Shown piece after piece: positions 1-8,313 of a stretch of DNA of 64,000 nucleotides (position 1 is the first letter of the stretch; the number at the start of each line of letters is the position of its first letter). The position numbers and the translations under genes are program-made. This DNA comes from Gemmatimonas sp. (lineage in GTDB: Bacteria; Gemmatimonadota; Gemmatimonadetes; Gemmatimonadales; Gemmatimonadaceae), in NCBI RefSeq assembly GCF_031426495.1, contig NZ_JANPLK010000082.1, forward strand, positions 62,001 to 126,000, given 5' to 3'. The notes beneath the pieces are model-generated. The model did not search any database. It was not told the origin of the DNA and saw only the letters and a program-made list of their open reading frames with translations.

Positions 1-83
1 GCATCCGGGGACGTTGCCAGCGAACGGCGCCGGGTGCAAGATCAGCCGACTCTTGGCGTTTCCCATCCGTACCGAGGCTGCCC

Positions 84-2393
84 ATGCGACCCGTGCCCGA
101 CCGATCGCTCGTTCCCTCTGCCGCCCGCGTGGCTGTGGGCGGCACTCTGCTAGTGCTGTCCGCTTCACCCCTCTGGGCGCAGGCCAGGCGGCCCATGGCC
201 TGGGTGGACGCGCAGCGACTCCGCTCGGTGGCCGGCACCGCCATCTCCCCGGATGGCACCCAGATGCTGTACGCCCTCAGCACGCCCGACTGGAAAGAGG
301 CGACCACCCAGAGCGATATCTACGTAGTACGCACCGACCGCGGGCTGGAGAGCACGCGGCAGCTCACCTTCACGACGGGCAAGAACGAGTCGTCGCCGCG
401 GTGGGCTCCCGCCGGCGGATGGTTTGCGTTCTCGTCCAATCGAGAGGGAGCGGCGGGTGAGACGAAGCAACAGCTGTTCCTCATGCGCGCCGACGGTGGT
501 GAAGCGCGGCGCATCACGAATGCAAAAGAAGGCGTGAGCACGTTTGCCTTCAGCAAGGACGGACAGTGGTTGGTGTACCGCAGCGGCAAGGCCAACGAAG
601 AACAGCTCTACGCGCTCGCCATGGCGTCGCTCGACCGCGGCACGCCGGTGGATTCGCTCATGCCCACGCAACTCACCAAGCACCCCACGGGGGTGGGCAG
701 TTGGGAGCTGGCCCCGGATTCCCGTCGCATCTACTTCATCACCGCCGATACCGTCGATTCCGATGAAAAGGCGCGTGTGGAGAAGAAGTTCACCGTCGCC
801 GTGCGGAACGCGGCCACGTCGATCAACTCGCTGTGGATGGTCGACCTGTCGTCGGCATCGCGCGCCACCACGCGCGTCACGCGTGACACGTCGCTGGCGG
901 TCACCGCCTTCGTGATCGCGCCCGACAGCAAGTGGGTGGGCTTCACGGCGGTGCCGAACGACCGGTACAAGCGCAACATTACCGAGCAGGGGATCTACGC
1001 CGACCAATTCCTGCTCGACACGCGCGACGGCAGCATCGAGCGGCTCACGAGGAATGACGAGTCGTCCGAATCGGGGCTCTCGTTCTCGCCCGACGCGCGC
1101 ACGATCGCGTTTTCGGCGTCGGACGACATGGTGGCGTACAACATGAAGAACCGTCGCGTGTACGTGCGCGCGACCGATGCGAAGGGCGCCGCGTTCCGCA
1201 AAATTGGAGATCTCGACGGCGACGTCAGCGCCGACTGGTGGTCGGCCGACGGCAAGACGATCTATTTTAACGAAGGCCTCAAGGCCACCCAGCAGCTGTT
1301 CGCCCTCGATGTGGCGTCGGGCAAGGTGAAGGCCGTGACCGATGTGAAGGGTGTCATCGCGGTGACGCAGGACGAGGCCACCAAGCGCCTGATGGTGTCG
1401 TATCAGGATCCGACCACGACGCCGTCCATGTTCACGGTGCCATCGCTGGCGGCGCTGGCCTCACGCAGTTCGTGGACGCAGCTCACCGATCCCAATCCGT
1501 GGGTGCGCGAGCAGCTCGCGCTCGGCGAAGCAACCGAAGTGACGTGGACGTCGAAGGACGGCAAGAAGGTGGGTGGCGTGCTGCTCAAGCCGGTCGGCTA
1601 CACGCCGGGCAAGAAGTATCCGCTCATCGTGGCCATTCACGGCGGTCCGGCCGCGGCCGATCAGCTGTCGTTCAATGGCGGCTATGGCGCGCAGGTCTAC
1701 GCGGGGCAGGGGTGGGCGGTGTTGATGCCCAACTACCGTGGCTCCACGAACTACGGTGAGGCGCACAAGAACGGCATCGTCGGCAATTACTTCGAGCCGG
1801 GTTACAACGACATCATGACCGGTGTCGATGCGCTCATCGCTCAGGGCCTGGTCGACGAGACCAAGATGGGCGTGCTGGGCTGGAGCGCCGGTGGTCACTG
1901 GAGCAACTGGATTCTCACGCACACCGATCGCTTCAAGGGCATCTCGAGTGGTGCCGGCACGTCGAACTGGATTTCCATGTACGCGCAGTCCGACGTGCAG
2001 CGGAACCGGCAGTACTATCTCGGCAACAAGCTCCCGTACGACGACTTCGACGCCTACTGGAAGCAGTCGCCGATCAAGTACATCCGAAATGCGAAAACGC
2101 CCACGATGATCCACGTGGTGGAAGGCGATCCGCGCGTGCCGAGCCCGCAGAGCGTGGAGCTGCACATGGGCCTCAAGCGGGTGGGTGTGCCGACGGAGCT
2201 GTTCATGTATCCGGGTGCCTCGCACGGCATTCCCGATGCGCGCAACCGGCTCGTGAAGAGCACCGCCGAGATGGCGTGGATGAACTACTGGGTGCTCGGC
2301 AGCGGCAAGAAGTTCTCGTGGCGTGAGGTGCTGGAGACGCTCGAGGATCCGAAGGCCGAGAAAAAGGTCGAGGTGAAGGGACCGGAGAACTGA
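84..2393 (+). CDS. Secreted S9 family prolyl-oligopeptidase-type peptidase
   Basis: 769-residue serine peptidase that probably cleaves oligopeptides in the periplasm or outside the cell. The N-terminus is a signal peptide ending near 'SPLWAQA'. Residues from about 40 to 470 carry repeated 'SPDG'-type beta-propeller blades (for example ISPDGTQM and FSPDARTI). The C-terminal third is an alpha/beta hydrolase domain. The catalytic triad is readable: Ser601 in GWSAGG, Asp682 in EGDPRVP and His714 in GASHGI; HGGPAAAD near 530 is the usual oxyanion-hole segment. Length and order match the S9 acylaminoacyl-peptidase/DPP group. The gene converges on the next gene, with a strong inverted repeat between them. 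Exact substrate is not readable. Confidence 0.93.
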   Translation: MRPVPDRSLVPSAARVAVGGTLLVLSASPLWAQARRPMAWVDAQRLRSVAGTAISPDGTQMLYALSTPDWKEATTQSDIYVVRTDRGLESTRQLTFTTGKNESSPRWAPAGGWFAFSSNREGAAGETKQQLFLMRADGGEARRITNAKEGVSTFAFSKDGQWLVYRSGKANEEQLYALAMASLDRGTPVDSLMPTQLTKHPTGVGSWELAPDSRRIYFITADTVDSDEKARVEKKFTVAVRNAATSINSLWMVDLSSASRATTRVTRDTSLAVTAFVIAPDSKWVGFTAVPNDRYKRNITEQGIYADQFLLDTRDGSIERLTRNDESSESGLSFSPDARTIAFSASDDMVAYNMKNRRVYVRATDAKGAAFRKIGDLDGDVSADWWSADGKTIYFNEGLKATQQLFALDVASGKVKAVTDVKGVIAVTQDEATKRLMVSYQDPTTTPSMFTVPSLAALASRSSWTQLTDPNPWVREQLALGEATEVTWTSKDGKKVGGVLLKPVGYTPGKKYPLIVAIHGGPAAADQLSFNGGYGAQVYAGQGWAVLMPNYRGSTNYGEAHKNGIVGNYFEPGYNDIMTGVDALIAQGLVDETKMGVLGWSAGGHWSNWILTHTDRFKGISSGAGTSNWISMYAQSDVQRNRQYYLGNKLPYDDFDAYWKQSPIKYIRNAKTPTMIHVVEGDPRVPSPQSVELHMGLKRVGVPTELFMYPGASHGIPDARNRLVKSTAEMAWMNYWVLGSGKKFSWREVLETLEDPKAEKKVEVKGPEN

Positions 2394-2415
2394 TCAGCTC
2401 CACGCAAAATCGTGA

Positions 2416-2512
2416 GAACTGATCACACAGAGCAAAAGCGCAAAAGAGAAAAGGAGACTGCGGGATGTCCCCCCGTGGCCTCCTTTTCTCTTTTCCTCTG
2501 TGTAATCAGTTC
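2416..2512. terminator. Long inverted repeat between convergent genes, probable bidirectional terminator
   Basis: Two nested stems are visible. The outer arms are 2417-2432 (AACTGATCACACAGAG) and 2496-2511, matching at 15 of 16 positions. The inner arms are 2442-2456 (AAAAGAGAAAAGGAG) and 2480-2494, a perfect 15-bp match, with a small CGGG/CCCG tip. The A-rich/T-rich arms give a T-run on either strand, as expected for a terminator serving both converging genes. It is longer than needed for that, so a dispersed repeat is an alternative. Confidence 0.7.
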
Positions 2513-2526
2513 AGCGAACGCCGACC

Positions 2527-3372
2527 CTACGGGCACCCTTTGGCGACGACCGGGGCCGGGCATTCGCTGCCATCGGCGGCACACAGCGCGGCGCGCATCA
2601 CGAGACGATCGGCGAAGCGGGTAATCGGGAAGCCGTCGTCGGGGAGCACGTCGAGGGTGGGCCAGGCCTTCACGAGATTGGCGCTAATGCGCGCGTGCTC
2701 GCGCGGGGAACGGATCGTGGTGCTCTTGGCCGTTCGACGCAATTGCGCGAGGTCGAACATCAGCCAGGCGTTCTCGTCGGTGATCTCACCGACGGCGTGC
2801 TCGCTGCGATCCTTCACGTCGCCTTCGTGCAGGCGGACGGCGATGGCGAGGGCGGAATTGAGCGTGGCCATGGCCGCCGATTCCTGGCCGCCGGCCAGCT
2901 CGACGGCAGCCATGCCCTGGAGGAAGGTCACGCTCTCGCGGGTGATGTTGCTGCCCACCGACGGGACGTCACTGTAGGCCTTCACGAGTACCGTGCGTGC
3001 CTCCGCGACCGCTTTGCGGGACGCCAGGAGACGAACGAGCGCATCTGCGCTGGATCGGTCGCCCGGTGAGGCGGCGGTGACCGCCTCGCGCAGGATCCGA
3101 GTGGTGCTGTCGGCGCAGCCGCGCAGCATCCACAGATCGGCACGGCCCCGTCTGGTGGCTTGTTCGGTGGCGAGATCGCCGGTGGTTCGTGCTGCCGTGC
3201 CGGCCAGCTCGAGATTGCGGAGGGCGGAGTCGGCCTGCCCACGCAACGCGAGGGCCCGGCCAGCGCGCCACAGGGTGGCCGCTTCGCCCGACTGCGCCAC
3301 GAGGTCGCGGGAGGTGGCGGCGCCGACGAGCACCGCCGCCGCGAGCAGCGCACGCAGCGTGAGCGGGGTCAA
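2527..3372 (-). CDS. Secreted helical-repeat protein of unknown function
   Basis: 281 residues with a TTG start that overlaps the stop of the upstream minus-strand gene (TTGA). The N-terminus MTPLTLRALLAAAVLVGAATSRDLVAQ is a clear signal peptide, which supports this unusual start. The mature part is alpha-helical with Ala/Leu spacing like TPR repeats (GRALALRGQADSALRNLELAG, LATEQATRRGRADLWMLRG). I recognise no catalytic motif. The overlap with the preceding gene suggests co-translation. Function unknown; a scaffold or peptide-binding role is only a guess from the repeat pattern. Confidence 0.7.
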   Translation of the reverse strand: MTPLTLRALLAAAVLVGAATSRDLVAQSGEAATLWRAGRALALRGQADSALRNLELAGTAARTTGDLATEQATRRGRADLWMLRGCADSTTRILREAVTAASPGDRSSADALVRLLASRKAVAEARTVLVKAYSDVPSVGSNITRESVTFLQGMAAVELAGGQESAAMATLNSALAIAVRLHEGDVKDRSEHAVGEITDENAWLMFDLAQLRRTAKSTTIRSPREHARISANLVKAWPTLDVLPDDGFPITRFADRLVMRAALCAADGSECPAPVVAKGCP

Positions 3373-3782
3373 CCGATCACCAGCCCCGGCAGGGGCGAGG
3401 GGGCCGACAGGGCATCTTGAGCAGCCATAAGGACGGAGGCGGGCAGGGGTGAACTACCGGCCCGCTTGGCGGCTTCAACGACCATCGAGAGTGCGCGGGC
3501 CTGTGCCGCATACGCGGCAAGAAGGGCACCACCGGCGCCTGGGATGGCCACGATGTCCTGAGCCAGGTCGTCCAAGTGACGCACCAACGCGCCACCGTGG
3601 GCGGAGCCCGGCGTGGATCCAGCACTCAGCGGTAGCTCACGATCCTGGCTGGCATCCTGATGGGACGACGTGCCCCAGAACCCTGGAAACGCCGACGCCG
3701 AGAGGGCTTCCTGCACGCGCCCGTTGCTCGACGCCAGTGCGGCCAAACGGCGCCGCGCTACCTGCGATGACTCAAATCCCAC
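3369..3782 (-). CDS. Small hypothetical protein, coupled to the downstream gene
   Basis: 137 residues with a GTG start. The sequence is Ala/Ser/Gly-rich with two predicted helices (VRHLDDLAQDIVAIPGAGG and LLAAYAAQARALSMVVEAAK), no signal peptide and no motif I recognise. It overlaps the next minus-strand gene by three bases (TTGA), and this overlap is the main support for its being real. The upstream side is a non-coding region shared with a divergent gene. Confidence 0.5.
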   Translation of the reverse strand: MGFESSQVARRRLAALASSNGRVQEALSASAFPGFWGTSSHQDASQDRELPLSAGSTPGSAHGGALVRHLDDLAQDIVAIPGAGGALLAAYAAQARALSMVVEAAKRAGSSPLPASVLMAAQDALSAPSPLPGLVIG

Positions 3783-4125
3783 GCGAAATCTCCGGAAAGT
3801 GCCGTATATCAGGGGTTTACGCGGGTTTCACCCGAGTTTGCTCTTGACAGGAACGGACCTGTTACATAAATGCGACAGTGATGGCGATGCGGTGCCTGCG
3901 AGATAACCGCATGCTATGGCGTTGCTTACTGCAGTTGCTTTGTGGTTCGGCGCGTTTCTGGCGCCGAACGGGCGCCTAACACAGCGTGGGCGCGAAGCAG
4001 AACGGTCTCGATCGGTCACCCGGTCGTCGCCGGCGCGTGCTTCGATCAGAGGTCTGAGGCCTGTTCCAACACCACGTCGGGTGTCGGACAGGGTACGGTT
4101 CGAGCGCTCCCCTGGAGGAGGCTGG
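3783..4125. other. Divergent intergenic region with weak promoter candidate and hairpin
   Basis: Lies between a minus-strand gene and a plus-strand gene. A perfect TTGACA hexamer is at 3844-3849; at 17-bp spacing the -10 position reads TAAATG (3867-3872), only a 3 of 6 match, so the promoter call is weak. A 9-bp perfect hairpin (see 3945-3969) follows. The reading frame of the downstream gene stays open upstream from 4126 to 3916, but that extension is Arg/Ser-rich and lacks a good ribosome binding site. Confidence 0.35.
3945..3969. repeat. Perfect 9-bp hairpin
   Basis: Arms GTTCGGCGC (3945-3953) and GCGCCGAAC (3961-3969) with a 7-nt loop. There is no T-run after it, so it is not a classical terminator. 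It lies between the TTGACA hexamer and the likely start at 4126, so it could be a leader structure. Role unknown. Confidence 0.5.
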
Positions 4126-5067
4126 ATGCACGTCCTCACCCCGGCAGCTGAACGTGATGTTGCGGCGAGGGATCTGGCGGAGCTTGCCAGAACCACCCTC
4201 GACGATCACTGGGCTGTCGCTGCGATTCCGACCGAGCGGCGAACGCTGCTGCTGGAGCGGGCTGACGCGGCGGCCCTTCGCCCCGGTGACGGACTCGGCG
4301 AACCGATCGCCGATGGATTGGCATTGCTTGGCACGGCGTACGAATTGGCCGCGCTCAGCCAACTCGACGCGGCGCTGCAGCCGGCTCCGAGTGCCGGCCG
4401 CGATCTGGCTCAGGCCGTGCTGGCCCTCGGTGCGGCCCGCGCCTTCCGCTGCTCGGCGGCGCTCCGACCACCCACTGACGATGGGGAGTCGGCAGTGAAG
4501 TGGGCTCTCAAGCTGGGGGCGCTGGCGCTGGTATCTCGACAGACCGACGCCTACCTCCGCTGGTGGGAGGTGCGCAATCAGGTCCTCGACACCGTCCATC
4601 AGGCTGCCCTGCGGCTTGAGCATGAGCCGTGGGAAGCCTACGCCCGCGGAACGCTCTGGATGGCGTGGCTGGGGCTGATGGGCGCTCCCGTGGCAGCGCA
4701 CGCCGATAATGCCGCTGAGGAACTGCCCATGCTGTCCGCCACACGCAGTCGCCTGGCGGCGTTCCGCGAACGCCGGGCCGACCACGAAGTGCCGGGCGAA
4801 GGGCCCGTTCTCAATACGGCCGCCTTGCGTGCCAGGATGACCGAGTTCGCGATCCGGCACTTGGCCGACGCGACCGAGCTGCTCACGGTGGCCGTCCTGC
4901 GGCGCACTCTGCCCGATGTCTCGGGCGAGTTCAAGCTGCACCTGAGCGCGGCGCGCTCCGCCATGGCTGGCGATCATGGACAGGACGTATTGCTGGCGTG
5001 GCTGCAAGCTGCCGGCGTTACGCTGGCAGGCGGCGTGACCGCCCAGCTAGAACTCCCAGGATTCTAG
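4126..5067 (+). CDS. Hypothetical helical protein
   Basis: 313 residues from the ATG at 4126, chosen because GGAGGAGG sits directly upstream (4114-4121). The frame is also open back to 3916, with a hydrophobic start MALLTAVALWFGAFLAP, so a longer 383-residue form cannot be excluded. The protein is almost entirely alpha-helical and Ala/Leu-rich, with conserved-looking aromatic segments (YLRWWEVRNQVLDTVH, WEAYARGTLWMAWLGLMG). I recognise no domain. Its 3' end overlaps the converging gene on the minus strand by 50 bp. Confidence 0.65.
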   Translation: MHVLTPAAERDVAARDLAELARTTLDDHWAVAAIPTERRTLLLERADAAALRPGDGLGEPIADGLALLGTAYELAALSQLDAALQPAPSAGRDLAQAVLALGAARAFRCSAALRPPTDDGESAVKWALKLGALALVSRQTDAYLRWWEVRNQVLDTVHQAALRLEHEPWEAYARGTLWMAWLGLMGAPVAAHADNAAEELPMLSATRSRLAAFRERRADHEVPGEGPVLNTAALRARMTEFAIRHLADATELLTVAVLRRTLPDVSGEFKLHLSAARSAMAGDHGQDVLLAWLQAAGVTLAGGVTAQLELPGF

Positions 5068-5449
5068 TCCGTCCAGCCTTCGACGCGCCTTTGGCGTTCC
5101 CATTCGCGTTGCCGTTGGCGGCGCCTCGGGGGGCGCGCCAGACGCGATATACGCGGCGTCCGCTGCTGCCCACGGGAAAGGCGATTCGCCCTGCCCCGAG
5201 GGGCAGAATGTCGGCCATCATGGCCCCGATCGCCATCCGCGTGGCCTCATCCGTGGCCGGCGCCGACGCTTCGGCCTCGATGCGATACCAGGCGGTCCCG
5301 GCTTCGCCCTCGACGCACACCAGGTACTGGTCGTCGCCGCTCCAGAACGCCGTCATCCGGTCACTCTCCAGTCCCATGTGGATTGGCAAAGATGTGAGCG
5401 GGGCCGGATCTACGGTGCCGAGTGGGGCGTTGCAGGCGACGACATGCAT
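5018..5449 (-). CDS. Small hypothetical protein
   Basis: 143 residues from the ATG at 5449 (MHVVACNAPLGT); 20 more in-frame codons upstream look untranslated. It begins like a compact cytoplasmic alpha/beta protein (YLVCVEGEAGTAWYRIEAEASAPATDEA…MMADILPLG). A low-complexity Asn/Gly/Ala tail (GAANGNANGNAKGASKAG) follows. The last 50 bp overlap the converging gene, which is unusual for two stable genes and lowers confidence in one 3' end. No family recognised. Confidence 0.5.
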   Translation of the reverse strand: MHVVACNAPLGTVDPAPLTSLPIHMGLESDRMTAFWSGDDQYLVCVEGEAGTAWYRIEAEASAPATDEATRMAIGAMMADILPLGAGRIAFPVGSSGRRVYRVWRAPRGAANGNANGNAKGASKAGRTRILGVLAGRSRRLPA

Positions 5450-5895
5450 GAGCGTTTTCCAATGAAGGCATAAACGTGAGCACCGGCATTTCGACTTGCG
5501 TCGGATCATCGGCGGGCGGTGATGTTATGACGATCCGAGTGCCCGCGCAATACGACCAACTGAGGCTAAGTTGTTGACCTAGTTGTGGATATACGTTGAA
5601 AGGTGTGTGGATAACTCGGTAAGTCCGCGTCGGAGGGGAAGATCGCCCCGCACCAACTGTGGATAAGTGGTTCCGTGATGCCCCTCCGTTTTGCGGCTCG
5701 GCTGAGTGCTTTATCCACATAACGGGTTGTCACAAAAGTGCTTTTCGGTTGTTCGCTAACACATCTCCACGGCTGGCTTCGGTGTTTATCGGGCGAGCCC
5801 ATCCGTGCCAGTGACGAAACACGCGGGGCCATGGCGGAGTTGCCCGTTTGGGCGCATTCTCCCGTGATCTCGCGCACCTCATCAGGAGAACAGAC
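5450..5895. other. Non-coding region with DnaA boxes, leader of the amidoligase operon
   Basis: About 450 bp without a credible gene, lying between diverging genes. Its middle, roughly 5560-5720, is richer in A and T than the flanks. It holds four DnaA-box-like 9-mers. The last part (5720-5895) leads into the ribosome binding site AGGAGA at 5884-5889 of the amidoligase operon. Confidence 0.6.
5584..5719. promoter_or_regulatory. Cluster of four DnaA boxes (putative oriC or DnaA-control site)
   Basis: TGTGGATAT at 5584-5592 (minus-strand box, 8 of 9). TGTGGATAA at 5606-5614 and at 5658-5666 (perfect minus-strand boxes). TTATCCACA at 5711-5719 (perfect plus-strand box). Start-to-start spacings of 22, 52 and 53 bp are close to whole helical turns. 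DnaA is known to bind TTATCCACA; three perfect copies in 114 bp of GC-rich DNA is far beyond expectation. Whether this is the replication origin, a DnaA-titration site or a DnaA-regulated promoter cannot be settled here. No dnaA, dnaN, rpmH, gidA or parAB lies in the window. Confidence 0.6.
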
Positions 5896-6831
5896 GTGTC
5901 GATGGAACCACGGATCGGATTGCTGGTCGGCCGGGAATGGTCGTTTCCCCCCGCCTTTCTCGAAGCAGTGGCGCGCCGGGAGTCCGGTGTCACCGCGGAC
6001 TACATCACGCTCGACGCTACGCGAATGGGGCAGGACGTCCCCTATTCGCTGATCATCGACCGCATTTCGCATGAGGTGGGGTTTTACCGCACCTTCCTCA
6101 AGCACGCGACCCGGATGGGGACGACCGTGGTCAACAACCCCTTCATGTGGTCGGCCGACGACAAGTTCTACGACGCCACCGTGGCCATCCAGAACGGCGT
6201 CGCGCACCCCAAGACGATGGTGCTCCCCAACAAGGATTACATCCCCGGCATCTCCCATACCGAGTCGTTGCGCAACCTGGCCTACCCGCTCGACTGGAAG
6301 GGCGTGGCCGAGTACATCGGCTTCCCGTGCGTCCTCAAGGACGCCCACGGCGGCGGCTGGCGCGACGTGTACATCTGCGACTCCATGGAGGAGCTGATCC
6401 ACCACTACAACAACAGTGGATTGCTCACGATGGTCGTGCAGGAGTTCATCAAATGGGACGCCTACGTGCGCTGTATGGCGCTGGGACGGGAGAAAGTCCT
6501 GCCGATGCCGTACGACCCCGGCGAGCGCCGCTACATCCCCGATCCGGGCTATCTAGGCAAGGAGCTCGAGGCCCGGTGCATCAAGGACTCGCTCACGTTG
6601 TGCAATGCATTGGGCTACGACATGAACACCGTCGAGTTCGCCGTGAAGGATGGCATCCCCTACGCCATCGACTTCATGAACCCGGCTCCCGACATGGATA
6701 TCTATTCGCTCACGCCGACCTACTTCGAGTGGGTGGTCGAGCACATGGCCGACCTCGCAATCAAGCTGGCCACGGCGCCGCGAACGCAGCCGAGCGGCGT
6801 GGCGATTGGTGGGCAAGCAACAGCGAAGTAA
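5896..6831 (+). CDS. RimK-like ATP-grasp ligase, first gene of amidoligase operon
   Basis: 311 residues from the GTG at 5896, which has AGGAGA six bases upstream; ATG 5902 is the alternative. ATP-grasp enzymes join a carboxylate to an amine through an acyl-phosphate. The central region shows the nucleotide-binding pattern (FPCVLKDAHGGGWRDVYIC; VVQEFIKWDAYVRCMALG). The C-terminus carries the metal-binding end (MNTVEFAVKDGIPYAIDFMNPAPDMD). No signal peptide: cytoplasmic. It leads a four-gene operon, and a hairpin repeat separates it from the second gene. It may make one amide bond of the operon's product. Substrate unknown. Confidence 0.85.
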   Translation: MSMEPRIGLLVGREWSFPPAFLEAVARRESGVTADYITLDATRMGQDVPYSLIIDRISHEVGFYRTFLKHATRMGTTVVNNPFMWSADDKFYDATVAIQNGVAHPKTMVLPNKDYIPGISHTESLRNLAYPLDWKGVAEYIGFPCVLKDAHGGGWRDVYICDSMEELIHHYNNSGLLTMVVQEFIKWDAYVRCMALGREKVLPMPYDPGERRYIPDPGYLGKELEARCIKDSLTLCNALGYDMNTVEFAVKDGIPYAIDFMNPAPDMDIYSLTPTYFEWVVEHMADLAIKLATAPRTQPSGVAIGGQATAK

Positions 6832-6914
6832 GGGGTGGGGAGTATGGGGTGGGGAGTACGGGCGTACGGAGTACCCCGTACCCCATACCCCATACTCGCC
6901 ACCCCATACTCCCC
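6832..6914. repeat. Inverted repeat built from GGGGAGTA(T/C)GGG units inside the operon
   Basis: Left arm 6837-6862 and right arm 6889-6914 match at 24 of 26 positions as inverted repeats (core GGGGAGTATGGGGTGG). The loop contains further GTAC/GTACCCC palindromes. It begins directly after the stop codon of the first ATP-grasp gene and ends 46 bp before the next start. It could act as an mRNA-stabilising or attenuating hairpin, or be a dispersed intergenic repeat of this genome. No T-run follows. Confidence 0.75.
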
Positions 6915-6960
6915 TGTACATGGCTGCTCGCCGACTGATCACAAACCTTATCGACGTTTT

Positions 6961-8313
6961 ATGTCAACATCCGCGATTGCGCGGTACCACGATGTGCTGC
7001 AGGATGGCGCAATCGCGCAGGCCAGCGCCGAAGTTCTCGATCGGCAACTGCGGCATGACGGGCTCTTCTTTGGGGAGCGCGCGTTGTGCAGCGTCTTGCG
7101 CCCGCGCTTCCTGAGTCTCGGCCAATACCAGCAGCTGGCCCGCGCCTGCGCCCTCGTCGGATCGGCCTTCGAAAAAGTCCGGGTAGCCGCCATGGCGGAC
7201 TCGGAATTACGGGCCCAGTTCGGGCTGACGGCGTGGGAGGAGCAGCTCATTCACGCCGACCCCGGATTCGACGTCGCCAGCCCGACCTCCCGCCTCGACG
7301 CGTTTTTCGCGGAAGGGGAGGGGGGGCTCAAGTTCACGGAATACAACGCGGAGACGCCGGCCGGGGCGGCGTACAACGATGCGTTGTCGCGCGCCTTCCT
7401 GTCGTTGCCGGTCATGCATGCGTTCAGCCGGACCCATATTGCCGTGCCGCTACCCGCTGCGCCGTCGGTCGTGCACTCGCTTCTGAACGCGTACTACAGT
7501 TGGCGCGGCGTGCGCGAGGCACCCACGATCGTCATTCTCGATTGGAAGGAAGTGCCGACGTACAGCGAATTCGTGCTCTTTGAGCGCGAGTTTCAAGCGC
7601 TCGGGCTCGACGCCTTCATCGGTGATCCGCGCGACGCCGAGTACACGAACGGCAGGCTGATGATCGGTGGCAAGCACGTCACGATGATCTACAAGCGCGT
7701 GTTGATCGACGAACTGGTCACCCGCGAAGGGCTCGATTCGCCCGTCGTGCGAGCTGTACGTGAAGGTGCGGTGTGCATGGTGAACCCGTTCCGCTGTAAG
7801 ATGTTACATAAGAAGGCCTCACTTGCCGTGTTAAGTGACGAACGGCAGGCGCCGTTGCTCACCGCCAACGAACAGGCGGCCGTCGCCGCCCATGTTCCTT
7901 GGACACGTGTGGTGCAGGCGCGACACACGCAGTATGGCGCCAGTCGTGTGGATCTCGTGGAATTCACGGCGGCGAACCGTGCCACCCTCGTGCTCAAGCC
8001 CAACGATGAGTATGGCGGAAAGGGAATCGTGCTGGGCTGGACGGTCAGCGACACCGAATGGGAAGCGGCGATCGCGACGGCACTTGCCGAGCCCTATATC
8101 GTGCAGGAGCGGGTGGAAATTCCCAGCGAACTGTGGCCGGCGTGGACCGACGGCGCGCTTCATCTTGGAGAGCGTATGCTCGATACCGCGCCCTTTCTCG
8201 CGGACGGCATTACGATGTCTGGGTGTCTCACGCGCATCGCGACCGATCCGCTGCTGAACGTCACCGCCGGCGGTGGCTCAAACGTCCCTACTTTTCTCGT
8301 CGAACAACGCTGA
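6961..8313 (+). CDS. ATP-grasp amidoligase of the circularly permuted / glutathionylspermidine-synthase-like type
   Basis: 450 residues from the ATG at 6961 (MSTSAIARYHDV). The extra upstream codons run through the GGGGAGTA repeat and are not credible. Motifs consistent with a permuted ATP-grasp ligase: LKFTEYNAETPAGAAYNDAL near 120-140, MVNPFRCKMLHKKASLAVLSDE near 270-290, and LVLKPNDEYGGKGIVLGW near 345 for nucleotide binding. It ends in GGGSNVPTFLVEQR. Its stop overlaps the next start (TGATG), so the two are co-translated. Likely forms a second amide bond in the pathway. Identification is by motif only; the substrate is unknown. Confidence 0.75.
   Translation: MSTSAIARYHDVLQDGAIAQASAEVLDRQLRHDGLFFGERALCSVLRPRFLSLGQYQQLARACALVGSAFEKVRVAAMADSELRAQFGLTAWEEQLIHADPGFDVASPTSRLDAFFAEGEGGLKFTEYNAETPAGAAYNDALSRAFLSLPVMHAFSRTHIAVPLPAAPSVVHSLLNAYYSWRGVREAPTIVILDWKEVPTYSEFVLFEREFQALGLDAFIGDPRDAEYTNGRLMIGGKHVTMIYKRVLIDELVTREGLDSPVVRAVREGAVCMVNPFRCKMLHKKASLAVLSDERQAPLLTANEQAAVAAHVPWTRVVQARHTQYGASRVDLVEFTAANRATLVLKPNDEYGGKGIVLGWTVSDTEWEAAIATALAEPYIVQERVEIPSELWPAWTDGALHLGERMLDTAPFLADGITMSGCLTRIATDPLLNVTAGGGSNVPTFLVEQR

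Noticed and set aside
165..1007. 280-codon open frame on the minus strand inside the S9 peptidase gene
   Set aside because: Arg/His-rich translation without recognisable domains, fully antisense to a clear gene; typical shadow frame in GC-rich DNA.
3974..3980. GCCTAAC resembling an integron attC R'' core
   Set aside because: No GTTRRRY partner and no attC-like palindrome downstream, no integrase in the window.
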